NCBI GenBank assembly: GCA_003485325.1 | Contig: DMZI01000027.1 | Span: 1-53,899, forward strand | Reading direction: 5' to 3' | Origin: Desulfotomaculum sp. | Lineage (GTDB): Bacteria > Bacillota > Desulfotomaculia > Desulfotomaculales > Nap2-2B | Length of the DNA stretch: 53,899 bases | Shown here: positions 33,983-43,071 of the stretch, piece by piece | How the letters are laid out: every line of letters starts with the position of its first letter | Numbering within the stretch: position 1 is the stretch's first letter | Position numbers and translations under genes: made by a program | Notes under the pieces: generated by a model | Databases searched by the model: none | What the model saw: only the letters and a program-made list of their open reading frames with translations | What the model was told of the DNA's origin: nothing

Positions 33983-34705
33983 TTGCGTGTTAATATTTTG
34001 GATGCCTGGATTGATGCTTTAAGCATAGACGAAATAGAAAACAGGATCAGCCATTTTGTTTCTGAATCCGGTCCCCATCAAATAGTTACCTTAAACCCCG
34101 AGATTCTTTACAGGGCGCAAAAAGAACCTGCGCTCCTTAGGATGATCAATTGCGCCAGCCTGGTAACAGCAGATGGTGTGGGTGTGGTCTGGGCTTCCAG
34201 GGTTGCCCGCTGTCCCGTGCCGGAACGGGTAACCGGAATTGATTTAATGCTTCGTCTTACGGCAAGGTGCGAAAGGGAAGGCTGGAGTATTTACCTGCTG
34301 GGGGGCAAGCCCGGTGTGGCCGGCGCCGCAGCTTCCAGGCTGATACGGCAATACCCGCAGCTAAAAATAGCGGGAACTCACCATGGATATTTTGACAGCA
34401 AAGATAAAGTTGTCCAAAAAATAAAAGAATCCCGGCCTCAAATCCTTTTTGTTGGAATGGGGGCACCCGGACAGGATTATTTTATTCATGAAAACCTATC
34501 TACACTCGGTGTGCCTGTCGGAATGGGAGTGGGCGGAAGCTTTGACGTTATTGCGGGAAGGGTAACGCGTGCGCCGGTATGGGTTCAGAAACTGCATCTT
34601 GAGTGGTTATACCGTTTTATAAAAGAACCCAGCCGCATCGGAAGAATGGCTGTTTTGCCCATGTTTGCATGGCTGGTCTTGCGCCGTTACTTCGTGAACA
34701 GTTAA
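33983..34705 (+). CDS. WecG/TagA/CpsF family glycosyltransferase
   Basis: Predicted glycosyltransferase that adds N-acetylmannosamine or a similar sugar to a lipid-linked N-acetylglucosamine in teichoic-acid or polysaccharide synthesis. It has 240 residues. Family motifs are TLNPEILYRAQ with TADGVGVVWASR, YLLGGKPGVAGAAASRL and FVGMGAPGQDYFI. The start is TTG at 33983 after GGAG. It opens an envelope cluster with a secreted protein, an LCP protein, a DUF5693 protein and CsaB, all in the same direction. Confidence 0.93.
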   Translation: MRVNILDAWIDALSIDEIENRISHFVSESGPHQIVTLNPEILYRAQKEPALLRMINCASLVTADGVGVVWASRVARCPVPERVTGIDLMLRLTARCEREGWSIYLLGGKPGVAGAAASRLIRQYPQLKIAGTHHGYFDSKDKVVQKIKESRPQILFVGMGAPGQDYFIHENLSTLGVPVGMGVGGSFDVIAGRVTRAPVWVQKLHLEWLYRFIKEPSRIGRMAVLPMFAWLVLRRYFVNS

Positions 34706-34786
34706 TGAAAGCGCTGTTTTGCAGGAAATTGGCGGCAATTTGTCGAATAATCTTTTGAAAAACGACTGATCAGGAGGGAATAACCA

Positions 34787-35242
34787 ATGTTCAGACGTAA
34801 ATCAATATTAATGTTACTGCTTGTTTTAGCCGTAGCCGGCGCTGCTTATGCCGGACTTGCGATTGCGGCGGATACAGGGGAACCAGGCTCACATCTTGAT
34901 CCCCTGGTGACAAAAAGTTTCGTTGAACAGTACGTGACTGATTTTGTAAAAAAGGCTTTAGATACTGCGGAAAATTCGGGAACCCAGTGGCGCATTAAAT
35001 CAATTGCCCAGGGACAGGACGTCGTTCTATCAGAAGGCACAGAATTCATTATACGATCCGGAAAAGCCGTGATTATTGACCCGGTTGGAAGCGGCATTCC
35101 CGATCTTACCGCGGGAACTTCCGCTGCCGGCGGACAAACGGCCGCCCGCAATCATCTCTTTCTTGTACCCCGTTCGGACGGCCGGGGAATTCACGCCCAG
35201 TCAGCAGTAATCCTTATGTACCTCGGCAGCCTGTCATATTAA
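34787..35242 (+). CDS. Secreted hypothetical protein
   Basis: Protein of 151 residues with a clear signal peptide (MFRRKSILMLLLVLAVAGAA, cleavage probably after GLAIAA near residue 28). The mature part has a central predicted beta region (VVLSEGTEFIIRSGKAVII, then DPVGSGIPDLTAGT) and ends hydrophobic (AQSAVILMYLGSLSY). I know no named family for it. It follows GGAGGG and lies just upstream of the LCP gene, suggesting a role at the cell surface. Confidence 0.75.
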   Translation: MFRRKSILMLLLVLAVAGAAYAGLAIAADTGEPGSHLDPLVTKSFVEQYVTDFVKKALDTAENSGTQWRIKSIAQGQDVVLSEGTEFIIRSGKAVIIDPVGSGIPDLTAGTSAAGGQTAARNHLFLVPRSDGRGIHAQSAVILMYLGSLSY

Positions 35243-35266
35243 ATTGTCTTTAAGCAGGTGTTTTAG

Positions 35267-36556
35267 ATGAGACCTAAAAGAAAATTAAAGCGCAAATGGA
35301 AGTTTTTTCTTTCGATCTTTTTGGTTCTTATTTTTTTGGTGGGATGTTTCCTTGTAGCCAACGCATATTTATTCCAATTGCCCGGGGTACCGAGAACTTT
35401 TGATGATTTGAGCGGTTCTCCCAAGTCTATGACAGTCCTTCTGCTTGGCGACGACTCGCGGCCGGGTGAAATCACCGGAAGAACGGATTCTATTATTGTC
35501 GCCCATGTGGATACCACTCAAAAAAGGCTCTCTTTATTATCGATTCCCAGGGACACCAAAGTGGATATACCTCGGCACGGGACAGGTAAAATAAACTGCG
35601 CCAACGTATATGGAGGGCCGGCTTTAACAGCCGATGTCGTTTCTGATCTGATTGGAATGCCCGTCGAATATTATACGCTTGTCAACTGGGACGGTTTCAA
35701 GGACATCGTGGATATCCTGGGAGGAATAACCATTGATGTTGAAAAAAGAATGTACTATAACGACCGCGCTGACGGGCCGGAATACGCAATTAATCTCTGG
35801 CCGGGCGTGCAGCGTCTGGACGGAAAAAAGGCTCTTCAATACGTCCGTTTCCGGGGTGACGCTCTTGGGGATATCTCAAGAACCCAGCGCCAGTTAAAGT
35901 TCCTGACAGCGCTGGCCCATGAAATGATCAAACCGGAAACAATAATAAAGCTGCCCAAGTTAGTGCCTAAAGTAACTAAATGCATGAAAACCAACCTGTC
36001 TGCCGGGCAGCTTATTCAACTTGCATCAATGGCTAAAAAGCTTGACCAACTGGCAACAGCCACTCAGACGCTGCCGGGCAGCTTTTCAGATCAAAACGGG
36101 GTAAGTTACTGGGCAGTAGATTACGATCAGGCCAGGCAAATCGCCAAGGCTCTTTTCGAAAACGGACAGGTTGCAAAGGTCATCCAGGACAGCCAGGGAA
36201 ACACCGTAAAAAACAGTTCTTCTGAAACAACAATGGCTTACCAGGAAAAGGATAACGCACTGCCTTCTCCAACCGCCGAGCAAAAAAACGCACAGGATGA
36301 AAACACCCAGGAACAACCCGGGGAGTCCCCGGAATATTACTGGGACGAAAATGGTGATATCTATTTCTGGCCCGGTGACTCTTCCAACCCGACCAGCGAT
36401 GAATCGGAAAGCAATCCTGATCAGCAGAATCCCGATCAGCAGCAGGAATCCGGCCTTGAAAACGGACAGGATAATTCGGATAAAAATGATGACGGTGATT
36501 CGGATGGGATAGAATTTATTCCAATTCCAAACGACAGCGCGACAGGAAATATATAA
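35267..36556 (+). CDS. LytR-CpsA-Psr (LCP) family protein
   Basis: Predicted enzyme that transfers lipid-linked glycopolymers onto peptidoglycan outside the membrane. It has 429 residues: a membrane helix at 13-31, then the LCP domain with LLGDDSRPGEITGRTDSI and LLSIPRDTKVDIP, and YVRFRGDALGDISRTQRQ, which carries the Arg residues that bind the pyrophosphate. The last ~120 residues are a low-complexity acidic tail rich in Asp, Glu, Gln and Asn, unusual in extent. It is in the envelope cluster after the glycosyltransferase, which may make its substrate. Confidence 0.93.
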   Translation: MRPKRKLKRKWKFFLSIFLVLIFLVGCFLVANAYLFQLPGVPRTFDDLSGSPKSMTVLLLGDDSRPGEITGRTDSIIVAHVDTTQKRLSLLSIPRDTKVDIPRHGTGKINCANVYGGPALTADVVSDLIGMPVEYYTLVNWDGFKDIVDILGGITIDVEKRMYYNDRADGPEYAINLWPGVQRLDGKKALQYVRFRGDALGDISRTQRQLKFLTALAHEMIKPETIIKLPKLVPKVTKCMKTNLSAGQLIQLASMAKKLDQLATATQTLPGSFSDQNGVSYWAVDYDQARQIAKALFENGQVAKVIQDSQGNTVKNSSSETTMAYQEKDNALPSPTAEQKNAQDENTQEQPGESPEYYWDENGDIYFWPGDSSNPTSDESESNPDQQNPDQQQESGLENGQDNSDKNDDGDSDGIEFIPIPNDSATGNI

Positions 36557-36600
36557 CGGGAGATAAATATTATTTTCCAGACAGGAAAGGGCAACAGACA

Positions 36601-38586
36601 GTGAAAAAAAGCTGGTACTTAAGGCTGCTTGTCTTATTGCTGGCGGCAGGCATGATAGCGGCGGGAATGGCCGCAGTACAGCGGTACAGGGCTGAGAAAA
36701 GTTACCGGACAGTAGAATTGGCCATGTCGTATGACGAACTGCAGTCACTGGCCAGACAGGCCGGCAAAACCGTTCCTGAAGTAATGCGTGTTTTCCGGGA
36801 ATCCGGACTGACAACTGTTTTGTTTAAAGAACCTGGAGCGGACGAACTCAGCAACTACGGCAATATTGAGAACATGACCGGACAGGAAGTCCTTGCCGTA
36901 AGCAGGCTGGGCGGACAACCCCTGGGGAACATATTAAACACCGTCGGGAATAGTGAAATTAAACCCGATTACACTTACTTTTTTACAAACAAGAAAGACG
37001 AAGCTCTTCAACTTTCGGAACAGCTGAGGATAAAGACCGGAAAAGTAAAGTTATACCAAAATAAGGATTATTATATTATCAGCACAAGCGCGGATTACGC
37101 CACCTTAAAAACCACGGGCCTTGGCTTCCCCGGCGAACCCTTGAAGGAGAGCGACCGCTGCGGTTTGCTTGCCGTAGTGCAGCTGCGCAACTGGCAGGGA
37201 GCCGACCAAAAGAGCATAACCGGCGTATTTAAGCCCCTTAAAAATATTCCCAACCTTTCTGCAGTGGCCTTTAATGATCCGAGCGTGCCGGGATATCCAA
37301 AGCAGATACCCTACCTGGCAAAAGAAATTAGCTCTTTGGGCGTACCGGTGACTGAGATCGAATTTTTTGCCCAGCGGGGCCTGACAAAGCTCGCCATACT
37401 TCTTGACAAGCATCTTGTCCGGCTGCATACGGTAAGAATCGAGGAAATGCCCAAATATGAAACCGCCGATCTGGAAAACCGATATATTCTGGCTGCCAGC
37501 GAGCGCAACATAAGAGTTCTGTTAATCCGCCCCCTTACTTATTACAAAACAGGCGATCCCCTGTCCGAAAATGCCTCTTTTATCTCTAACCTCAAGAAAG
37601 ATCTTGAACAAAAAGGCCTCAAGACAGGAAAAGCTTCTTCCCTGCCGCCGATGGCTGTTTCACGCTTCGGGCTGTTTATTATGGGTCTTGGGGTTATCTC
37701 CGGGGGACTGCTGCTGCTGGAAAGGTTAGCGTACCGGATCAAATGGTGGGTTTTAGGGATAGCTGCAATTATAATCTATGCCGCTTTACTGGCCGTCGCG
37801 CTCGACCCCGCCCGTAAACTAATGGCCTTTGCCGCTGTTATAATTTTCCCCACCCTGTCCCTGTTAACATTTGTACGCAACCGCTGGTTAACAGTCTGGC
37901 AGAGCATAATCATGCTGGCGGTTACATGTGTATACTCATTGATCGGTGCGCTGTTTACTGTCGGACTGCTGTCTGATTCGGCCTATATCTTAAAACTGAA
38001 TTCATTTATGGGCGTTAAGGCAGCGCATATTTTGCCTTTGGCAATTATAGGGCTGATCTTTTTAGTTTATTCAGGGACTCCCCCTTCAAAGGCGGAACAG
38101 GCGGAAACAAGCGGAAACAAGTTCCGGAGCAGCTTAGCCAATCTTTTAGACCAGCCCGTATTGATTAAATGGGCTCTGGCAGGCGCTGTGCTCCTGGCGA
38201 TTCTTGCCGTATATGTAATGCGCACGGGAAATGAAGTTGTTGTACACCCGTCAACACTCGAACTGAAATTCAGGGCGCTTCTGGACAATTTTCTGGGGGT
38301 GCGCCCAAGAACTAAAGAGTTTTTACTTGGGCAACCTTTCCTGCTGCTGCTTTTCTATACCGGGTACAGGGGCAATGCCTGCCTCCCCCTTCTTTTACTT
38401 GGGGCTATCGGGCAGATTTCCATAGTCAACACTTTTGCCCACCTGCACACACCCCTTCTTGTTTCGCTGCTGCGATTTTTTAATGGATTCTGGTCCGGAA
38501 TTATAATTGGGCTTGTTTTAATCCTGATCCTGAACCTGGCCGTACGCTGGCGTAAAGCTAATGAACACTGCAAAGACACCGGGTAA
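36601..38586 (+). CDS. DUF5693 family membrane protein
   Basis: Protein of 661 residues starting with GTG. One N-terminal membrane helix (about 7-26) is followed by a large external domain of about 330 residues containing LARQAGKTVPEVMRVFRESG, then many membrane helices from about residue 352 to the end. I recognise it as the DUF5693 type, regularly found beside csaB in spore-forming Firmicutes; its function is not known but is probably linked to surface-polymer export or attachment. Its last 26 bases overlap the start of csaB, indicating coupling. Confidence 0.82.
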   Translation: MKKSWYLRLLVLLLAAGMIAAGMAAVQRYRAEKSYRTVELAMSYDELQSLARQAGKTVPEVMRVFRESGLTTVLFKEPGADELSNYGNIENMTGQEVLAVSRLGGQPLGNILNTVGNSEIKPDYTYFFTNKKDEALQLSEQLRIKTGKVKLYQNKDYYIISTSADYATLKTTGLGFPGEPLKESDRCGLLAVVQLRNWQGADQKSITGVFKPLKNIPNLSAVAFNDPSVPGYPKQIPYLAKEISSLGVPVTEIEFFAQRGLTKLAILLDKHLVRLHTVRIEEMPKYETADLENRYILAASERNIRVLLIRPLTYYKTGDPLSENASFISNLKKDLEQKGLKTGKASSLPPMAVSRFGLFIMGLGVISGGLLLLERLAYRIKWWVLGIAAIIIYAALLAVALDPARKLMAFAAVIIFPTLSLLTFVRNRWLTVWQSIIMLAVTCVYSLIGALFTVGLLSDSAYILKLNSFMGVKAAHILPLAIIGLIFLVYSGTPPSKAEQAETSGNKFRSSLANLLDQPVLIKWALAGAVLLAILAVYVMRTGNEVVVHPSTLELKFRALLDNFLGVRPRTKEFLLGQPFLLLLFYTGYRGNACLPLLLLGAIGQISIVNTFAHLHTPLLVSLLRFFNGFWSGIIIGLVLILILNLAVRWRKANEHCKDTG

Positions 38587-39709
38587 ACCGCGCTTAGTCA
38601 TCTCAGGGTATTACGGCTTTGACAACGCCGGCGATGAGGCAATTCTGCTCAGCCTGATCACCGCTTTCCGGGCTATCTGCCCTGAAGTTCAGTTAACCGT
38701 ATTATCTAACAATCCATCGAATACGGCCGGTCTATATAATGTGCAGGCATTAAACCGTTGGCAGCCGGGGGAAGTTTACCGAGCTTTAAAGGAAGCCGAT
38801 ATGCTGATCAGCGGCGGTGGAAGCCTGCTGCAGGACGTTACCGGTTTAAAGAGCCTCGTTTACTACCTCGGGGTAGTCTGGTTGGCTCTTAAATTAAAAA
38901 AACCAGTTGGTTTTTATGGACAGGGCGTCGGACCGGTTACCAGCGGAATTGGCCGCCGGCTGATGAAAAGCATTGCCGACAGGGTTGACCTGATCACGGT
39001 CCGGGATGAGCAATCGGCAAGCGATTTGCTTGAGATGGGTATAACCTCTCCACCCGTATATGTTACTGCAGATCCTGTCTTTGTCCTGAAGAAAGAATAT
39101 TTCAGATCTGAACAGGAAAGTAAATTCCCTGAAAACCTGCGTCAAATTAATCAGCGGGGAAAAGGTCAACCGGCGGTCGGCATATCCATAAGGGAATGGC
39201 CTTTATTCAACGAAAAGGATCAACTGGTTGTGGCAAAATTGGCCGACAAATTATCAAATTCGGGGTGGCGGGTAATTTTTCTGCCGTTTCACTATCCAAC
39301 CGACTTGGCTGCCTGCCGCAGGGTTGAGCAGTTAATGAAAACCTCTGCGCAGATTATAGATAAAGTAGTGACCGCCCGTGAAGCAGGCTCGATAATATGC
39401 AGCCTCGATCTGTTAATTGGCATGCGCCTGCATTCTTTGATTTTGGCAGCGGTGACCGGAACGCCTTTTATAGGCATTTCCTATGATCCAAAAATAAAGC
39501 GCTTTTTAAACCAGCTTGGCCTTCATCCTGCCGGGGAAGTGTCGAACCTTGAATATTCCCATTGCCTTTCAGCGGTAAATGAAGTTATTAATAATCAGAA
39601 CGACTTCAAGGCAAAGGTCCAGCGGGCGGTTGAAGTTTTGCAGCCGAAAGCATTATTAAACGCAAGGCTGGCTTTGGAATTGGCTGCCGGAAACCACCGT
39701 TTAAGCTGA
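38561..39709 (+). CDS. csaB: Polysaccharide pyruvyl transferase CsaB
   Basis: Predicted enzyme that adds a pyruvate ketal to the secondary cell-wall polymer, creating the site recognised by SLH domains of S-layer proteins. It has 382 residues. Motifs are GYYGFDNAGDEAIL, ISGGGSLLQDVTGLKSLVYY and FYGQGVGPV; the C-terminal half contains LIGMRLHSLILAA. It overlaps the DUF5693 gene. No SLH-domain gene is in the window, but its presence predicts an S-layer anchored by this route. Confidence 0.93.
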   Translation: MNTAKTPGKPRLVISGYYGFDNAGDEAILLSLITAFRAICPEVQLTVLSNNPSNTAGLYNVQALNRWQPGEVYRALKEADMLISGGGSLLQDVTGLKSLVYYLGVVWLALKLKKPVGFYGQGVGPVTSGIGRRLMKSIADRVDLITVRDEQSASDLLEMGITSPPVYVTADPVFVLKKEYFRSEQESKFPENLRQINQRGKGQPAVGISIREWPLFNEKDQLVVAKLADKLSNSGWRVIFLPFHYPTDLAACRRVEQLMKTSAQIIDKVVTAREAGSIICSLDLLIGMRLHSLILAAVTGTPFIGISYDPKIKRFLNQLGLHPAGEVSNLEYSHCLSAVNEVINNQNDFKAKVQRAVEVLQPKALLNARLALELAAGNHRLS

Positions 39710-39733
39710 TCCGAACGCTTAAGGAGAGGTAAA

Positions 39734-40620
39734 ATGAAGTCTGTAATTATTAAAATTTCAGCTATTGCTTTATCGTTATGGCTTTCCTTGGCGGTATAAA
39801 TTCCAGCACGCTGGCTTCAACTCCCGAACCCGCCGCGCCAACAACACTGCCTGAAAAAATACCTGAAACACCGCCCCAGATACAACCCGGCGGAGAACTT
39901 ATTCCGGGCGGCGTCCAGTCGTTTGCGGAATCTTTTAAAAACGCGCAGGAAATATCCCCCGGGGTGATTTATTACACTCTCGAGGGTCAAAACTGGAGAA
40001 AAAAACCGCTTCACGGTTACGTCCTGGAAGCAGATCCCTCTTTGACTTTAATGGAACTTTATGTGGCGACCGGCCAGGATACCCTGGGCAAGAGGGAAAC
40101 TTTGAGCAGTATTGCCGCCAGGCACGGGGCTGTTGCGGCCATAAACGGCGGCTTTTTCGACAGCAGTACAGGCTGGCCGCTGGGCCATCTTATGCAGGAC
40201 GGATGCCTGTTGAATTCCTGGAATATATTAAGGACACCGACAGGATTCACTGACCAGAAAAAGGCTGTCATCGGCTATTTTGCGCCTCAGGTTAGAGCCC
40301 GGCTGGGCGATATTGTCCTGAACATTGAAGGCGTCAATTATCCTGCCGCCGAGAACGAAATAATACTTTACACTCCTTTTTTCAGCTCTGATGTCAAAAT
40401 ACCGTCCGGCGTTTGCAGGCAAAAATAAGCCGGGACCAGGATACAAAAACTGTTACGAAATAAAAAATAATAAAACGGTAGTTTTAACCGTTGGGAAACA
40501 AAACGCGCTGATTGACGGAAAGGTTTATTCCCTTGATGTCCCCGCTTGTATAAAAGACGGCAGAATAATGGTTCCCCTTCGCTTCGTCAGCAGTTCCCTC
40601 GGCGCAAATGTGCAGATTTT
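39734..40620 (+). pseudogene. Phosphodiester glycosidase plus copper-amine-oxidase-like domain, decayed
   Basis: A signal peptide starts at ATG 39734 (MKSVIIKISAIALSL) but its frame ends after 21 codons. The rest of the signal (MAFLGGINSSTLAS) and the mature protein continue in another frame from 39778. That frame holds part of a NAGPA-type phosphodiester glycosidase domain (GAVAAINGGFFDSSTG) and stops at 40428. A third frame (about 40440-40617) gives a copper-amine-oxidase N-terminal-like domain (GKVYSLDVPACI, MVPLRFVSSSLGANV) that ends abruptly next to the convergent gene. At least two frame changes and probable deletions make it a pseudogene of a cell-wall-associated protein. Confidence 0.75.
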
Positions 40621-40625
40621 CACAA

Positions 40626-41741
40626 TTACTTCTCCAGCGCATAACCCAGGATACGCTGCAAAGTATTATTCCTCTTTTCCCCTATGGCTTCAAAATCCAT
40701 CGCCGGCACATAAAAGCTCTCCATATGATCATGAACGCGTTTAGCCTCGCTTATATAACCAACTGCCCGTTCGAACGCCGCTGTATAACGCTGCCGGGCG
40801 CTGAAAAGCCGATCCTTGCCGCCTTCCAGCTTGGTTTGATTAAGGCAGCTATTTAAATCGACTGTGTTTGTATCCAGTCCCTTCACTATGTCAGACTTAA
40901 AACCAACTTCCTCGACATCCTTTAGTACCGCAGATTTTGCTTCCGGAATAATTACAAGATCTACCTTCAAAGGCTCAAAAGCACAGTGGTAAACCTCTGT
41001 GTCCAGTCCCCGCAGTTGAGCCTCCCGGGCTATTGTTTCAACCAGATAAGAACGGCCGCTGCCGGGAAGTCCCTTAATTAGATATAATTTTTCGATACCG
41101 CCCAGGAGGCTTTCTATAAAATGCTTCACGCCGTCGGGAGTAATTGCCGAACAGAACAGATGCCTTGCCAGAGGTGTCTTCCCGCTGCTCTGTAAATCTT
41201 CTATTATTTCACCAATTAAATCAAGCGTAATTTTGTTGACACTTAAAAAATCCATACAACCAGCAACATAACTTTCAGCGTCATCCCGGGCTATTTTAGC
41301 CTCCGCCAGCTGGCAGTATGCCGCAGGGAAAAGCTGTCCCAATAGATCGCTGTCCGCTAAAATCTGTTCCCTGCCGGCCCGGAGCTTTGCCTCATCCCAA
41401 TATTCCCCCAGGTTAATAATCTCATCAACGGCTCCGGGATAACGGGGATCAACTATGTGAGGGCTGGTTCCGTCAATCAGGGCAATCCCAAGCGCAGGAA
41501 TAACAACACCGTCAAGAGAGCCATTGTCGGAGGAACAATGGTGATGTTCGATATCATAGCCCCTTTCAGTCATCTCATCTCCAATCTTACGCATGAAAGT
41601 AGACTTCCCCACACCCGGCCCGCCTTTCAGTATAAAAACACGGGTTGCCCTGATGAGATCGATAATGTTTGAGTAATATGAAAAAAAGCCTGCCGAAGTG
41701 TTCCCTCCCGGATATAGATGTTTTATTTTCCCCTTACCCAA
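40626..41741 (-). CDS. PRK06851-type ATPase with two P-loops
   Basis: Protein of 371 residues that I recognise as the PRK06851-type group of Firmicutes. It has two nucleotide-binding halves: the first P-loop is GGPGVGKST (40-48), and the second is GLPGSGRSY (about 224-232), where Arg replaces the usual Lys, so the second site may be weak. The halves show related structure (HHHCSSDNGSLDGV and YHCAFEPLKVDLV), suggesting duplication. Such proteins are seen in spore formers; the function is unknown. The start follows GGGGGTC, and a -10 TATAAT lies near 41816 on its strand. Confidence 0.75.
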   Translation of the reverse strand: MGKGKIKHLYPGGNTSAGFFSYYSNIIDLIRATRVFILKGGPGVGKSTFMRKIGDEMTERGYDIEHHHCSSDNGSLDGVVIPALGIALIDGTSPHIVDPRYPGAVDEIINLGEYWDEAKLRAGREQILADSDLLGQLFPAAYCQLAEAKIARDDAESYVAGCMDFLSVNKITLDLIGEIIEDLQSSGKTPLARHLFCSAITPDGVKHFIESLLGGIEKLYLIKGLPGSGRSYLVETIAREAQLRGLDTEVYHCAFEPLKVDLVIIPEAKSAVLKDVEEVGFKSDIVKGLDTNTVDLNSCLNQTKLEGGKDRLFSARQRYTAAFERAVGYISEAKRVHDHMESFYVPAMDFEAIGEKRNNTLQRILGYALEK

Positions 41742-42150
41742 TTTTTGACCCCCTTTTTCTTTTCCAGAATATTTACCCCGTCTGCAGCCTTATATTAACC
41801 TTCAAGGCATTGGTATATTATACTGGGGACAGTGTTGAAAATTGCTCTCCGGAAAGGCGTATTATGCCTGGCAAATGATACCGTTTAAGAGGAATAACTT
41901 CCGGCAAAACAGGCTTAAGATCATAACGGCTTGCAGACATAAATGCCGCAAGCCAGGTTATTTAGCTTATATTGCCTTGATATTTTAAGGATGCTTACAA
42001 AGTCAAGTTGATTACGTCCTGGCCCTTTCCCGGAAGCCAGCTTAACTTTACGTCCAGGAGATCACAGGCTGTTTAAGAAACCTGTCCGGCAGCTTATCCT
42101 TCCCTTAGATCCTGTTTGAGATTATACAATTAATTCTTTTTCTCTCTTTA
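41742..42150. other. Gene-free stretch with a hairpin
   Basis: I see no convincing gene in these 409 bases. There is a TATAAT on the minus strand near 41816 that probably serves the gene starting at 41741. A 7-bp stem GGCTTGC (41928-41934) and GCAAGCC (41948-41954) surrounds a 13-base loop. Another short palindrome, ACAGG...CCTGT, lies near 42070-42090. None matches an RNA class I know. Confidence 0.4.
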
Positions 42151-42444
42151 TTAAAAAGCGGATTCGGAAAGCAATTCCAACAATTCATCATCCAACTCAT
42201 CCTGCCCGCCCTTTTGGCATATATATGCAGGGGTAATTCTCATGGGCTTATTGATTATGTCCGGATCATCTTTAACAAGTGGTTTTTGATTGTTTTCAGC
42301 TTTCACCATGATACCCTTTAAAATAACGTTATACATCCTGGCAATGTTTTTTGCGGCCTTTAAAGCTTCTTTTGTATCGTTTATCTCGTGTTCTTCAAGG
42401 TAAGCGGTCAATAATTCCCTGGCAATTTTGTGGTAATCAGGCAT
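42151..42444 (-). CDS. Small hypothetical protein, paralogue of the 42744 gene
   Basis: Protein of 97 residues, probably starting at ATG 42444 after GGGGG (an in-frame TTG is one codon earlier). The N-terminal half (IARELLTAYLEEHEI, then ALKAAKNIARMYNVIL) matches the divergently encoded protein at 42744 at about 20 of 42 positions. The C-terminal half differs and ends with an acidic stretch (DELDDELLELLSE). The shared part looks like two amphipathic helices. Unknown function and family. Confidence 0.65.
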   Translation of the reverse strand: MPDYHKIARELLTAYLEEHEINDTKEALKAAKNIARMYNVILKGIMVKAENNQKPLVKDDPDIINKPMRITPAYICQKGGQDELDDELLELLSESAF

Positions 42445-42743
42445 CAACTAAAACCCCCGGTCTTTTCTTTTGAAAAACTCAGCATTATGATCAATCTGTA
42501 ATAAGTATAATTTAATACTCCTCACAAGGAAAGGTAAAAAGCTTCTCCAATTACAGCTATTACAGATTTCATTCATCCTAATCTTAACCAGCAATCTGCC
42601 TGATTTGAACCTGTACCTTTCTGCAATCGCTTAAAAAGTACCAGAAACCTGTCCAAATTAAATATGCAAGAAAACAGATTTTAGGTTACAATATAATTTG
42701 GGAAAAGGGATTAGAGCACATAAAAAAACGAGGAGTGTATAGT

Positions 42744-42995
42744 ATGTCGGACAACAAAAAAATAAGTTTCGAGGAAATCGCCAAGGAACTGCTGATAACT
42801 TACCTGGAAGAGTACAAAATCGATGAATTTAAAAATCCAATCAAGGCGGCAGCAATCATTTCGGATATGTACAGGATAATTTTAAACAGGATTAGTCAGG
42901 AAGAAGTTCGGGAAGTTCCTGAACTTAACGTTGGAAACGAGGATCAGGAAGGGGCAGTTAAATTTTACAGGTTCTTGTTGAACTATAATATTTAG
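42744..42995 (+). CDS. Small hypothetical protein, paralogue of the 42151 gene
   Basis: Protein of 83 residues from ATG 42744, eight bases after AGGAG; the earlier GTG at 42735 overlaps that site. The helix pair IAKELLITYLEEYKI and IKAAAIISDMYRIIL is shared with the divergent gene. The tail is acidic then ends KFYRFLLNYNI. A TATAAT lies at 42692-42697. The pair is divergently transcribed from a 299-base region, which suggests shared control. Unknown function. Confidence 0.65.
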   Translation: MSDNKKISFEEIAKELLITYLEEYKIDEFKNPIKAAAIISDMYRIILNRISQEEVREVPELNVGNEDQEGAVKFYRFLLNYNI

Positions 42996-43071
42996 TTTGA
43001 ATATACTAGCTACCCTTATCTCTCCCCTTTCCCAGGCCGGAATAATTGCCTGATCAAATAAGGGGGTAAAA

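Noticed and set aside
41742..42150. Riboswitch or small RNA in the gap
   Set aside because: Short hairpins exist, but no motif of a known class (SAM, TPP, cobalamin, Moco) could be matched.
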